Shown in pieces: positions 1 through 7,323 of a stretch of 15,680 nucleotides of DNA. Each line of letters starts with the position of its first letter. The first letter of the stretch is position 1. Both the position numbers and the translations under genes were made by a program. The DNA is from RGIG8782 sp017475895 (GTDB lineage: Bacteria > Pseudomonadota > Alphaproteobacteria > Rickettsiales > UBA1997), in the NCBI GenBank assembly GCA_947167315.1, contig CAMVHP010000021.1, forward strand, positions 1 to 15,680, given 5' to 3'. The notes under the pieces were generated by a model, which saw nothing but the letters and a program-made list of their open reading frames with translations, searched no databases and was not told the DNA's origin.

Positions 1-517
1 CAAAGTTTATGTGTGTCTGTAAAAGACTTATGAGTTTTTTACATATAGTTTCATGTGTTACAATAACCAAATTTTTTTCATTTTTATATTTATTTAAAAA
101 TTTAGTAACTCTCAAAAACACCATTTTATTAGTTTCATAATTTTCAACCGGAGAATAAGACCATTTGTTGTTTTGCAATTGTGACAATTCTTCGCCATAT
201 TTTTCACTTATGTAATTTTTTTTTAATCCCTCAAAATCGCCTCTAGCACCCTCCAACAGCAGTTCTTCTTCAATTCCAGAATTAAAATCAAATCCCATTG
301 TATCCAATAATATTTGGCATGTATGTCTAGTTCTTTCAAGTGGACTGTGTATAAACTTGTAAGTACTAAAATTTTCTCCAGTATTTAGTAGTTTTTTAGC
401 ATTCATGTACGTTTGCAAAACACCATTGGGTGTTAAAAATACGTTTTTCATTCGCCCCGTTATGGTGTCATTTTTAACATTATAAAAGGTTTCTCCATGT
501 CTGAATATGTACCACAT
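1..517 (-). CDS. Histidine phosphatase (phosphoglycerate mutase-like), 3' part missing
   Basis: This is a histidine phosphatase superfamily protein, read from ATG at 517 down to the window edge (172 codons seen, no stop). The N-terminus has the phospho-acceptor motif RHGET (residues 6-10, His7). SPLERTRHT (58-66) is the second phosphate-binding Arg region. E89, then G93-D-F-E-G97, matches the usual proton-donor stretch. VTHE (153-156) gives the second catalytic His155. Members remove phosphate from small metabolites or proteins, or act as phosphoglycerate mutases; the substrate cannot be read from sequence. The residue after His155 is Glu where many members have Gly. A possible Shine-Dalgarno AAGGA lies just upstream of the ATG. 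The gene is divergent from tyrS. Family assignment is firm; function is open. Confidence 0.85.
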   Translation of the reverse strand, partial: MWYIFRHGETFYNVKNDTITGRMKNVFLTPNGVLQTYMNAKKLLNTGENFSTYKFIHSPLERTRHTCQILLDTMGFDFNSGIEEELLLEGARGDFEGLKKNYISEKYGEELSQLQNNKWSYSPVENYETNKMVFLRVTKFLNKYKNEKNLVIVTHETICKKLISLLQTHINF

Positions 518-545
518 TGTATTTTATCCTTATACCATTTGCATA

Positions 546-574
546 AAAATACAAAATGTGAATAAAATTTTCAA
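546..574 (-). promoter_or_regulatory. Candidate promoter for the histidine phosphatase gene
   Basis: Read on the minus strand, TTGAAA (569-574) and TATTTT (546-551) are separated by 17 nt and lie just upstream of the phosphatase ATG at 517. The -10 matches the sigma-70 consensus at only four of six positions, and such matches are common in AT-rich DNA. The position between divergent genes supports it. Confidence 0.35.
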
Positions 575-581
575 GAATAAA

Positions 582-609
582 TTGACTTTTAACATTATAA
601 AAATACAAT
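582..609 (+). promoter_or_regulatory. Probable sigma-70 promoter for tyrS-glycosyltransferase-galE
   Basis: TTGACT (582-587) and TACAAT (604-609) are separated by 16 nt, five of six consensus bases in each box. Transcription would start near 616, giving a leader of about 20 nt before the tyrS ATG at 637. No clear Shine-Dalgarno is visible in that leader. Confidence 0.6.
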
Positions 610-636
610 CATCTTGTTTTAATAATTATCATCTTT

Positions 637-1884
637 ATGTTTAAATCAAAGTTTCTACAGGAGTGTGAGAAAAGAGGTTTTTTAAATCAATGTACAAACA
701 TTGAAGAACTGGATAAACAATTATCAAAAGGAGAGCCTGTAGTAGCCTATTGGGGAACAGATCCAACCGGTGCATCTCTACATGTTGGACATTTGTTTTC
801 ATTAATGATGATAAGATTATTTCAGAGATGTGGTAATAAGCCCATAATACTCGTTGGTGGAGCAACTGGACAAGTAGGAGATCCAAGTTTTAAAGATAAA
901 AGCAGGCCAATGATGAGTTTAGAAACTCTTGAAAAAAATAAAACAGGAATAAAAAAATCTATAGCGAAATTCATAAAATTTGGTGATGGACCAACGGATG
1001 CAATTTTAGTTGATAATTTGGACTGGTGGAAGGATAAGAATTATTTGGAAGTGTTAAGAGATATCGGACCTCATGTTTCGGTAAATAGAATGTTATCCTT
1101 TGAATCCGTTAAATTAAGACTAAATAAAGAAGAACATATGAGTTTTTTAGAGTTTAACTATATGATTTTACAAAGTTACGACTTCTATCATTTATACAAA
1201 AAATATGGTTGCAGTTTACAGTTGTGTGGTGCAGACCAATGGGGTAATGTGGTTGCCGGTGTTGAACTTGTCAGAAGATTACAGTTTATAAAGGGCGAAG
1301 TGGAAAAAGGTGATAAAGTGGAAGTTATGGGTTTTTCAACTCCGCTTTTGACAGATTCGAACGGTAAAAAGGTCGGCAAAAGCGAAGGTAACGCCATTTG
1401 GACAAACGAAGATATGCTTAGTCCATTTGATTATTTTCAGTACTTCAGAAATGTAAACGATGCTGATGTCATAAGATTTCTAAAGATTTATACCGATTTC
1501 GATGTTGAATATGTTGAAAGTATAAAAAATAAAGATATTAATGAGTTAAAAAAAATACTGGCTTTTGAGGCAACAAAAATTTGTCACGGAGAAGCTGTTG
1601 CAAACGAATGCCTAGAAAAAGCAAAACAAATATTTGAAAATAACAGTGTAGAACATTTGGAGGTTTTGGAGTATAAAAAAGATGGTGTTGTTCTATTGTA
1701 TTCAATGTTGAAAGAATTAAATTTAGTTGAATCCAACGGTGAAGCGAAGAGATCAATTAAAGGTGGTAGTGTTAAAATAAATGATGAAAAAATTCTTGAT
1801 GAATTTTATAAAATACCTGACGATTTAATTGATTTTAAACTGTCCATTGGAAAGAAAAAATATTACAGAATAAACATAAAATAA
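637..1884 (+). CDS. tyrS: Tyrosine--tRNA ligase
   Basis: Tyrosyl-tRNA synthetase, a cytoplasmic class I enzyme that charges tRNA-Tyr with tyrosine using ATP. The 415-residue length fits the bacterial family. The tyrosine and ATP pocket begins with YWGTDPTG (38-45). The HIGH motif appears as HVGH (49-52), GADQWGN (198-204) is the family signature, and the KMSKS loop is KVGKS (245-249). The C-terminus (about 350-410) resembles the S4 RNA-binding domain, with a KRSIKGGSVKIN stretch. It is the first gene of a three-gene plus-strand run; the glycosyltransferase starts 9 nt after its stop. The start is preceded by a good promoter but no obvious ribosome binding site. Confidence 0.97.
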   Translation: MFKSKFLQECEKRGFLNQCTNIEELDKQLSKGEPVVAYWGTDPTGASLHVGHLFSLMMIRLFQRCGNKPIILVGGATGQVGDPSFKDKSRPMMSLETLEKNKTGIKKSIAKFIKFGDGPTDAILVDNLDWWKDKNYLEVLRDIGPHVSVNRMLSFESVKLRLNKEEHMSFLEFNYMILQSYDFYHLYKKYGCSLQLCGADQWGNVVAGVELVRRLQFIKGEVEKGDKVEVMGFSTPLLTDSNGKKVGKSEGNAIWTNEDMLSPFDYFQYFRNVNDADVIRFLKIYTDFDVEYVESIKNKDINELKKILAFEATKICHGEAVANECLEKAKQIFENNSVEHLEVLEYKKDGVVLLYSMLKELNLVESNGEAKRSIKGGSVKINDEKILDEFYKIPDDLIDFKLSIGKKKYYRINIK

Positions 1885-1893
1885 TACAGCATT

Positions 1894-2868
1894 ATGGAAA
1901 ACTTAATATCTGTTGTTGTTCCGGTTTACAATGTAGAAAACTATATTGACGATTGCCTCCAGTCACTTTTGCAACAGAGCTATAAAAATATAGAAATATT
2001 GTGCGTTGATGACTGTGGAAATGATAATTCTATGTCCATTGTTGAAAAGTATAAACAAAAGGATGATAGAATAAAAATTTTAAAACATAAAAAAAATTTG
2101 GGACTAGGTGGAGCTAGGAATACCGGTATTGATAATGCAAATGGAAAGTATATTTACTTTTTAGACAGCGATGATTTTATAGATAAAGATTATCTGGAAA
2201 AATTGATTGAAACCATCAAAAAATATGATGTTGACATGGTTTGTAATGGCAAAATTTTAAAATATTATGGAAATGACAGCAAAACAAATCATCTTCTAAA
2301 AAAAGAAGGTGATTTTGTTTTAAATAAAGTTATGGATTTTGATAATGAAACCGTAAAAAAAATAATTACATCAGTTTGGTGTAAATTATATAAAACCGAT
2401 TTTTTGAAGAATAGCAACTTCTATTTTCCAGAAAAGTTGGCTTTTGAGGATATGGCATTTTTACACCTCATTAAAACAAAAATGAAAAATATCGTTTATA
2501 TTTTTGGCCCAACATACTACTACAGACAAAGAGAAAGTTCAATAATGGGACAATATAAGAAAGTTGCAGATAAACTGGATTCAATTTATATTATAAAATA
2601 TATCTACGAATTCTACAAAAAAAATAATTTACTCGATAAATATTCAATACCGTTTGCTTGGCTAAAAAAGTTTTTTAAGAGACAAAAAAACAAACAAAAT
2701 TATTTTAATATATTAAAAGACGAGTTTCTCGCGATGAGAGAAGATGTTTTTAAAAATGTCAATATTTATAGCAAAAAAGATTTAATATTTTTCAATAGTG
2801 TTATTAACTACAAAAATTATTTTATATTCAAAATTTTTTACACAGTTAGGAGGATTTTAAAAATATGA
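1894..2868 (+). CDS. Family 2 glycosyltransferase
   Basis: GT-A fold glycosyltransferase of family 2, 324 residues. It transfers a sugar from a nucleotide-sugar donor, probably to a surface glycan or glycolipid intermediate on the cytoplasmic side. The N-terminus is typical: SVVVPVYNVENYI (6-18), the donor-binding aspartates VDD (38-40), GLGGARNTGI (70-79), and the metal-binding DSDD (91-94). The C-terminal third is Lys- and aromatic-rich and basic, with no convincing transmembrane helix, so attachment to the membrane surface is plausible. The stop overlaps the galE start by 4 nt (ATGA), so the two are probably translationally coupled. GalE could supply UDP-galactose or a related donor to this enzyme; that link is inference. 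Acceptor and sugar are unknown. Confidence 0.9.
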   Translation: MENLISVVVPVYNVENYIDDCLQSLLQQSYKNIEILCVDDCGNDNSMSIVEKYKQKDDRIKILKHKKNLGLGGARNTGIDNANGKYIYFLDSDDFIDKDYLEKLIETIKKYDVDMVCNGKILKYYGNDSKTNHLLKKEGDFVLNKVMDFDNETVKKIITSVWCKLYKTDFLKNSNFYFPEKLAFEDMAFLHLIKTKMKNIVYIFGPTYYYRQRESSIMGQYKKVADKLDSIYIIKYIYEFYKKNNLLDKYSIPFAWLKKFFKRQKNKQNYFNILKDEFLAMREDVFKNVNIYSKKDLIFFNSVINYKNYFIFKIFYTVRRILKI

Positions 2869-3851
2869 AGGAAACGATTTTGGTTGTTGGTGGAGCTGGT
2901 TATATAGGTTCACATTTCTGTAAAGAAGCAAATAAAAACGGCTATCATATTGTTGTTTTTGATAATTTATCAACTGGTAAAAAAGAGTTTGCAAAATATG
3001 GAAGTTTGGTTGTTGGTGACCTAAATGACTACAATTTAATTGTAGAAGTTTTGAAAAAGTATAAGCCGGCAGTTGTTGTTCATTTTGCTGCATCCATAGA
3101 GGTTGGAGAAAGCGTTAAAAATCCATGTAAATATTATGAAAACAATGTAATTAATACCATTAATTTATTAAAGGCCATGAATGAATGTGGTTGTAAAAAT
3201 ATAATATTTTCGTCTACAGCAAGTATATTTTATTCACAGTATGGTGTAAAAATTGATGAAAATACAACAAAGTTACCACAAAATCCGTACGCCAAAACAA
3301 AGCTAATGGTGGAAAATATACTTGATGATTTTGCTGTTGCCTATGGTTTCAAATATATTTGTTTTAGATATTTTAATGCATCCGGAGCAGATCCTGACGG
3401 TGATTTAGGAGAAACACATCAACCTTTCAGTCATCTAATCCCAATAGTTTTAAACAACTATAAAAACAATAAAGTTATAAAAATATTCGGAAATGACTAT
3501 GATACTAGAGATGGAACCTGTATTAGAGATTATATACATGTTAGTGATTTAGCCAGAGCACACGTGCTGGCGGTGGAAAAAATACTGAACACAGATAAGT
3601 CTATAAAAATAAATTTAGGAACCGGTAACGGATATTCGGTGTTGGAAATAATAAAATCTACCGAAATTGTTTTAAATACCAAGCTAAATTACGAAATTAC
3701 AGAAAGAAGAGAAGGTGATCCCGCTTATTTAGTGTGTGATAATAGTTTAGCGGACGAATATTTAGGTTGGAAACCTAAATATATGGATGTTAAGGAACAT
3801 ATTTTACACACTTGGAACTGGATGAATAATGGACTTTTAAAAATAAAATAA
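2865..3851 (+). CDS. galE: UDP-glucose 4-epimerase
   Basis: Short-chain dehydrogenase/reductase-type epimerase, 328 residues, interconverting UDP-glucose and UDP-galactose (some relatives act on the N-acetyl forms). The NAD-binding Rossmann motif GGAGYIGSH is at residues 9-17. The catalytic pair is Y142 and K146 in PYAKTK, preceded by FSSTAS (115-120). RYFNASGAD and RDYIHVSDLA are further GalE signatures. The AGGAGG at 2848-2853, inside the glycosyltransferase tail, is a strong ribosome binding site, though its 11-nt spacing is on the long side. The substrate-loop sequence after FSSTAS (IFYSQYG) differs from the usual AVYG form but keeps the length. It ends 21 bp from the convergent ftsI stop. 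Confidence 0.93.
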   Translation: MKETILVVGGAGYIGSHFCKEANKNGYHIVVFDNLSTGKKEFAKYGSLVVGDLNDYNLIVEVLKKYKPAVVVHFAASIEVGESVKNPCKYYENNVINTINLLKAMNECGCKNIIFSSTASIFYSQYGVKIDENTTKLPQNPYAKTKLMVENILDDFAVAYGFKYICFRYFNASGADPDGDLGETHQPFSHLIPIVLNNYKNNKVIKIFGNDYDTRDGTCIRDYIHVSDLARAHVLAVEKILNTDKSIKINLGTGNGYSVLEIIKSTEIVLNTKLNYEITERREGDPAYLVCDNSLADEYLGWKPKYMDVKEHILHTWNWMNNGLLKIK

Positions 3852-3872
3852 CTTAATAAAACCATTTATTGA

Positions 3873-5435
3873 CTATTTGTAGGCCGGCTTAAGATCTAAA
3901 AACGGTAGAGCTTTTAAAATAATCTCTCTCGCTATCACAGTGGCCACACCGCCACCGGTTCCGTCTTGTTCACCGTTAACCTTTGGTCTATCTGCCACAA
4001 CAAAAATACTATATTGCGGATTATCAATTGGGAAAGCACCCACAAACGATGCAATGTGTTCTCCCTCCTGATAACCACTTTTAGAATTTTTTCTTGCCGT
4101 TCCGGTTTTACCGCCTATATTTAAACCATCAATGTAAACAAGTTTTCCTGTTCCATTGATGACAGCGTTTTTAAATAACTGTCTCATCACAACTGAAGTT
4201 TTATGTGATACAACCTGCTTTGCTATTTGTTTATCAAAATCATATGTAAATCTCGGTGTTATAAGTTTTCCATCGTTTAAAATTCCATTTGTGGCGGATA
4301 TAACATGAAGTGGTGAAACAGCTATTCCGTAACCATAGGATATGGTTATTAGGTTTATATCTCTCCATTTTCTTGGTTGTAATGGTAAAACTCTTTGATT
4401 TATGTTTATGTTTAACTTCTCCAAAAGTCCAAGTTCCTCAAAAAATTTTAATTGTTTATCAACCCCTATCCTTTTAGCAATTTGGCTTGCCACAAGGTTA
4501 GAAGATGTACTAAAACCCTCTTTTGCTGTAATTTCTTTTTTACTCATAATACTTCTTATATCCTTTACAACATAGTTACCAAAGTTTAGCTCTTTACTAA
4601 CATCAAATTTTGTATTTTCATTTATTAAATTGTTTTCAACAGCATTAGCAAAAGTAAACATCTTAAACACCGAACCTAGTTCATAGTTTCCATAGGTAGC
4701 AAAATTAAACGTATTATCACCATCTTTTATTTTATTGGGATTAAAGTCTGGTAAAGAAACCATACCCAAAACATTACCGGTTTTTATCTCCATCAATATA
4801 CCAACCACGAAATTTGCTTTATACTTCTCCTGAGCTTTAAGTAATTCGTCCCGCAAAGCCTCCTGTATTCTTAAATCCATCGTAAGTTTTATGGGTTTAT
4901 TATCAATATTTTTGAGATAATCATTGTAATATTCCTCAATACCAATAACCCCTTCTTTATCAGCATCAACGTAACCAAGTACATGAGAAAATAAGTTATT
5001 ATGTGGATAAAACCTCAGTAGATCATCTTCAAAAATAAGCGATGCTATAGGCAACTGCCTTAAAATATTTTCTTCAGCCGGAAAAATATTCTTCTTTATT
5101 AAAATATATTTTGATTTTGTTTTATTTGTGATTTTTTTGTATATAAAGTCATAATCCAAGTCCAATGTTCTCGATAATTCCTTTGCTATGAATTTTTCAT
5201 TATCTATCAAATCCTTGTTTAAATAGAGAGTTTTTACCTTTATATTACTGGCCACAACAACATTACTTCTATCAACAACATCAACTCTTTTATAGACCGG
5301 ATCATAAAATATCTTTTTATCAAAAGATTTGTCGTATCTGATAATTGTTAAATAAAATATTCTGGCTACTATCACAGAAAATATTATAGCAACACATGAA
5401 ATTATTATAGTTACCTTACTACAAAGTTGCTTCAT
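3873..5435 (-). CDS. ftsI: Septal peptidoglycan transpeptidase (penicillin-binding protein FtsI/PBP3)
   Basis: Class B penicillin-binding protein that cross-links peptidoglycan at the division septum from the periplasmic side, 520 residues. A single N-terminal membrane anchor spans about residues 7-31. A PBP-dimer domain follows (about 50-185). The transpeptidase domain carries all three active-site motifs: SVFK (255-258, nucleophile Ser255), SSN (311-313) and KTG (443-445). The start overlaps the ftsL stop by 4 nt, so the two are coupled. In a typical dcw cluster murE, murF and mraY come next; here the run ends and convergent galE follows. FtsI is chosen over SpoVD or PBP2 because of the mraZ-rsmH-ftsL context. 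It is shorter than the E. coli protein. Confidence 0.93.
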   Translation of the reverse strand: MKQLCSKVTIIISCVAIIFSVIVARIFYLTIIRYDKSFDKKIFYDPVYKRVDVVDRSNVVVASNIKVKTLYLNKDLIDNEKFIAKELSRTLDLDYDFIYKKITNKTKSKYILIKKNIFPAEENILRQLPIASLIFEDDLLRFYPHNNLFSHVLGYVDADKEGVIGIEEYYNDYLKNIDNKPIKLTMDLRIQEALRDELLKAQEKYKANFVVGILMEIKTGNVLGMVSLPDFNPNKIKDGDNTFNFATYGNYELGSVFKMFTFANAVENNLINENTKFDVSKELNFGNYVVKDIRSIMSKKEITAKEGFSTSSNLVASQIAKRIGVDKQLKFFEELGLLEKLNININQRVLPLQPRKWRDINLITISYGYGIAVSPLHVISATNGILNDGKLITPRFTYDFDKQIAKQVVSHKTSVVMRQLFKNAVINGTGKLVYIDGLNIGGKTGTARKNSKSGYQEGEHIASFVGAFPIDNPQYSIFVVADRPKVNGEQDGTGGGVATVIAREIILKALPFLDLKPAYK

Positions 5436-5791
5436 TTCTGTGCTACTGGATCTTTATTATCTTTAATGTTGGCATAATAATAGGGAATAAGTGTTTTTAT
5501 ATCTTTTATTTGTTCTTTAGCTATCAATGTTTTATCGTCGATATTTGTTGGAATATCAATCTGCTTTACCTTAGAATAGATGTTTTTCAACCTATTCGGA
5601 TTACTTAAATACGTTAGTTCTAGATCTATCACTTCAATTTCCTTATCCAGCATCACAATTTTAGTTTCTATATCTCTTATATTTTTTTTTATTTTAAAAG
5701 TTTTATTCTTTACAAAAACCATAACACAAAATAAAAATACACATGTTATCAGTAAAAAATTTTTAAATGTATTCAATACATCATTTAACAT
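5432..5791 (-). CDS. ftsL: Cell division protein FtsL-like
   Basis: Small bitopic membrane protein, 119 residues, in the position of ftsL between rsmH and ftsI. It has a short cytoplasmic N-terminus, one transmembrane segment (about 10-29), and then a charged heptad-like helix (about 30-62). YLSNPNRLKNI (61-71) resembles the stretch after the coiled coil in many FtsL proteins. FtsL, with FtsB and FtsQ, forms the periplasmic scaffold that activates FtsW-FtsI. The family is poorly conserved, so the call rests mainly on topology and gene order. It overlaps rsmH by 7 nt and ftsI by 4 nt. Confidence 0.8.
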   Translation of the reverse strand: MLNDVLNTFKNFLLITCVFLFCVMVFVKNKTFKIKKNIRDIETKIVMLDKEIEVIDLELTYLSNPNRLKNIYSKVKQIDIPTNIDDKTLIAKEQIKDIKTLIPYYYANIKDNKDPVAQK

Positions 5792-6705
5792 TTTATCCCT
5801 CCCCTTAGTTTAGCCGATCTGGATCTTATATTATCATTAATTTCACCCTCAGATACCAATACAGGCTTTTTGGTCATAACATTGAAAATTGTACTAGCTT
5901 TTTCCTCTCTATACTTATTTATTTTACCAAGTTTAGTATCCCCGTTTTTATTAAAAAAATCCTTAACTATTTTATCCTCCAGCGAATGAAAACTTACAAT
6001 CACAAGTCTTCCGCCACTCTTTAAAAGTTTTATAGAATCATACAAAATTGTTTTCAATTCGTTTAGTTCATCATTGACAAATATTCTTATCGCCTGAAAT
6101 GTTTTTGTGGCGCAATCTATTCTTTTATTTTTTTCCCTTTCAAAAAAACAACTTCTAACTATATTCGCCAATTCTGTAGTTGTTTCTATAGTTTTGGTTT
6201 TTCTGTAGTTAACTATTTTTTTTGCTATAACCCTGCTTTTCACCTCTTCACCGTAGTTATAGATTATATCAGCGATATTTTTTTCACTATAATTATTAAT
6301 TACATCATATGCAGTTATATCATTTCTGCCCATAGTCATTTTTAATGATGCCTCTTTATTGAATGAAAAACCTCTATCTGCATTATCCAACTGCATCGAA
6401 GACACACCCAAATCTAGCACAATTCCATCTAGACTGTTTTCCTCCATTGTATTTTTGATTTCACTAAACTTAAGATTATAAAATTCAAATCTATCATTGT
6501 ATTCATTTTTTATAACATCAGCAAACTTTAAAACATTTTCATCTCTATCCGTTCCAATAACTCTACAATTTGCATAATCCAATATAGCCTTGGTGTAACC
6601 ACCGGCCCCGAACGTAGCATCCAGTATAACATCACCCTCTTTTGGGTTTAAATATTTTAAAACCTCATTAACCATAACAGATATATGTTCCCGTCTATTT
6701 TCCAT
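5785..6705 (-). CDS. rsmH: 16S rRNA (cytosine-1402-N4)-methyltransferase
   Basis: RsmH (MraW), an S-adenosylmethionine-dependent methyltransferase acting on C1402 in the decoding centre of 16S rRNA. The SAM-binding loop is DATFGAGGYT (29-38), followed by GTDRDE (51-56). The family signature GIVLDLGVSSMQLD starts at residue 94, and RGFSF is at 111-115. The C-terminal catalytic-fold motif is VSFHSLED (237-244). The frame is open further upstream to 6903, but those residues lie inside mraZ and look nothing like RsmH. The start MENRREH at 6705 gives the normal 306 residues and an 11-nt overlap with mraZ. A possible ribosome binding site AGGGA lies at 6717-6721. Confidence 0.95.
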   Translation of the reverse strand: MENRREHISVMVNEVLKYLNPKEGDVILDATFGAGGYTKAILDYANCRVIGTDRDENVLKFADVIKNEYNDRFEFYNLKFSEIKNTMEENSLDGIVLDLGVSSMQLDNADRGFSFNKEASLKMTMGRNDITAYDVINNYSEKNIADIIYNYGEEVKSRVIAKKIVNYRKTKTIETTTELANIVRSCFFEREKNKRIDCATKTFQAIRIFVNDELNELKTILYDSIKLLKSGGRLVIVSFHSLEDKIVKDFFNKNGDTKLGKINKYREEKASTIFNVMTKKPVLVSEGEINDNIRSRSAKLRGGIKC

Positions 6706-7144
6706 TTTTAAATATATCCCTGTTATTTTTAATTTTATCTCTGGCTTCCTTTTTATATAATTCAAACATGGCTGGTTCCCATATCTCAAAAATTTGACCT
6801 TTGCCAACAAATACGGCCGTTGTTGTGATGTTAGCGAAATCCATAAGGTTCTTAGGTAACAATATTCTACCATCTTTATCAAACTGTAGCTGTGCCGACC
6901 CACCTAACACTATTGTTAAAAATGCATCTTTTTCGGTGGAGAATGGATCCAAATTATCAATTTTTCTACTTAATTCTTCTATTCTTGTTATGCTACAACC
7001 TTCTATACACTTGTTTATTGAAGATTCATATAACACCAATGATGTTTTTTCTTCCTCCTGAATAACACCTCTAAATTGAGATGGTAAAGATACTCGTCCT
7101 TTACTGTCAACTTTATTTTCAAAAGTAGAAAGAAACAAACTCAT
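6695..7144 (-). CDS. mraZ: Transcriptional regulator MraZ
   Basis: MraZ, 149 residues, is a DNA-binding protein with two tandem SpoVT-AbrB-like domains. It forms a ring and represses its own division/cell-wall operon. Each half carries the diagnostic motif: VDSKGRVSLPSQFR (12-25) and FDKDGRILLPKNL (88-100). It is the first gene of the minus-strand cluster and overlaps rsmH by 11 nt. No strong Shine-Dalgarno precedes the ATG. Immediately upstream lie 10-bp-phased ATGG repeats that are good candidates for its own operator, described separately. The family call is very secure. Confidence 0.95.
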   Translation of the reverse strand: MSLFLSTFENKVDSKGRVSLPSQFRGVIQEEEKTSLVLYESSINKCIEGCSITRIEELSRKIDNLDPFSTEKDAFLTIVLGGSAQLQFDKDGRILLPKNLMDFANITTTAVFVGKGQIFEIWEPAMFELYKKEARDKIKNNRDIFKNGK

Positions 7145-7150
7145 CTGTTA

Positions 7151-7190
7151 TTATGGTATTTTATGGTTATACATGGTATATTATGCCATA
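7151..7190 (-). promoter_or_regulatory. Candidate MraZ operator: four 10-bp-phased repeats
   Basis: On the plus strand ATGG occurs at 7153, 7163 and 7173, exactly 10 bp apart, with a degenerate fourth copy (ATGC) at 7183. The repeat core is T/C-ATGGT followed by A/T. As I recall, MraZ in E. coli binds three TGGG repeats with the same 10-bp spacing upstream of mraZ. The block sits 6 bp from the mraZ start and overlaps the likely -10 region, as expected for autorepression. Confidence 0.55.
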
Positions 7191-7205
7191 AATATTTAAA
7201 AGCAA
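7178..7205 (-). promoter_or_regulatory. Candidate promoter for mraZ-rsmH-ftsL-ftsI
   Basis: On the minus strand, TTGCTT (7200-7205) lies 16 nt from TAATAT (7178-7183). Alternatively, CATAAT (7180-7185) with TGG just before it forms an extended -10 element that needs less of a -35 box. The two readings overlap, and the exact start site cannot be fixed by eye. Confidence 0.4.
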
Positions 7206-7213
7206 GAAAAAAA

Positions 7214-7233
7214 TTAATGTTCATAAACATTAA
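7214..7233. repeat. Perfect inverted repeat, 8-bp arms, 4-bp spacer
   Basis: TTAATGTT (7214-7221), spacer CATA, then AACATTAA (7226-7233). It lies midway between the divergent mraZ and atpD promoters, upstream of both -35 boxes. Dyad symmetry of this size is typical of a dimeric regulator site. The arms are AT-rich, so chance occurrence is possible. Confidence 0.4.
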
Positions 7234-7269
7234 AAAATACAATCAGATAAACACAAACAGATAATTATA

Positions 7270-7298
7270 TTGACATTAATTTAAAAAAAATTATTATG
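7270..7298 (+). promoter_or_regulatory. Strong sigma-70-type promoter for the ATPase operon
   Basis: TTGACA (7270-7275), a perfect -35 box, is separated by 17 nt from TATTAT (7293-7298), five of six consensus bases. Transcription would begin near 7305, about 20 nt before the atpD ATG. This is the best promoter match in the window. Confidence 0.7.
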
Positions 7299-7323
7299 AC
7301 CTCAATCATAATAGGTTAAAAAA

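Noticed and set aside
1894..3851. Glycosyltransferase and galE as part of a horizontally acquired surface-glycan island
   Set aside because: Only two such genes are present, both joined to tyrS in one run, with base composition like their neighbours and no mobile-element traces.
3855..3870. AATAAA ... TTTATT inverted repeat between galE and ftsI as a terminator
   Set aside because: The stem is six A-T pairs with a 4-nt loop, too weak for an intrinsic terminator, and there is no proper T-run. Such repeats are common in this AT-rich DNA.
6706..6903. Longer N-terminus for rsmH
   Set aside because: The extra 66 residues lie inside mraZ in another frame and do not resemble RsmH; the start at 6705 gives a normal RsmH N-terminus.
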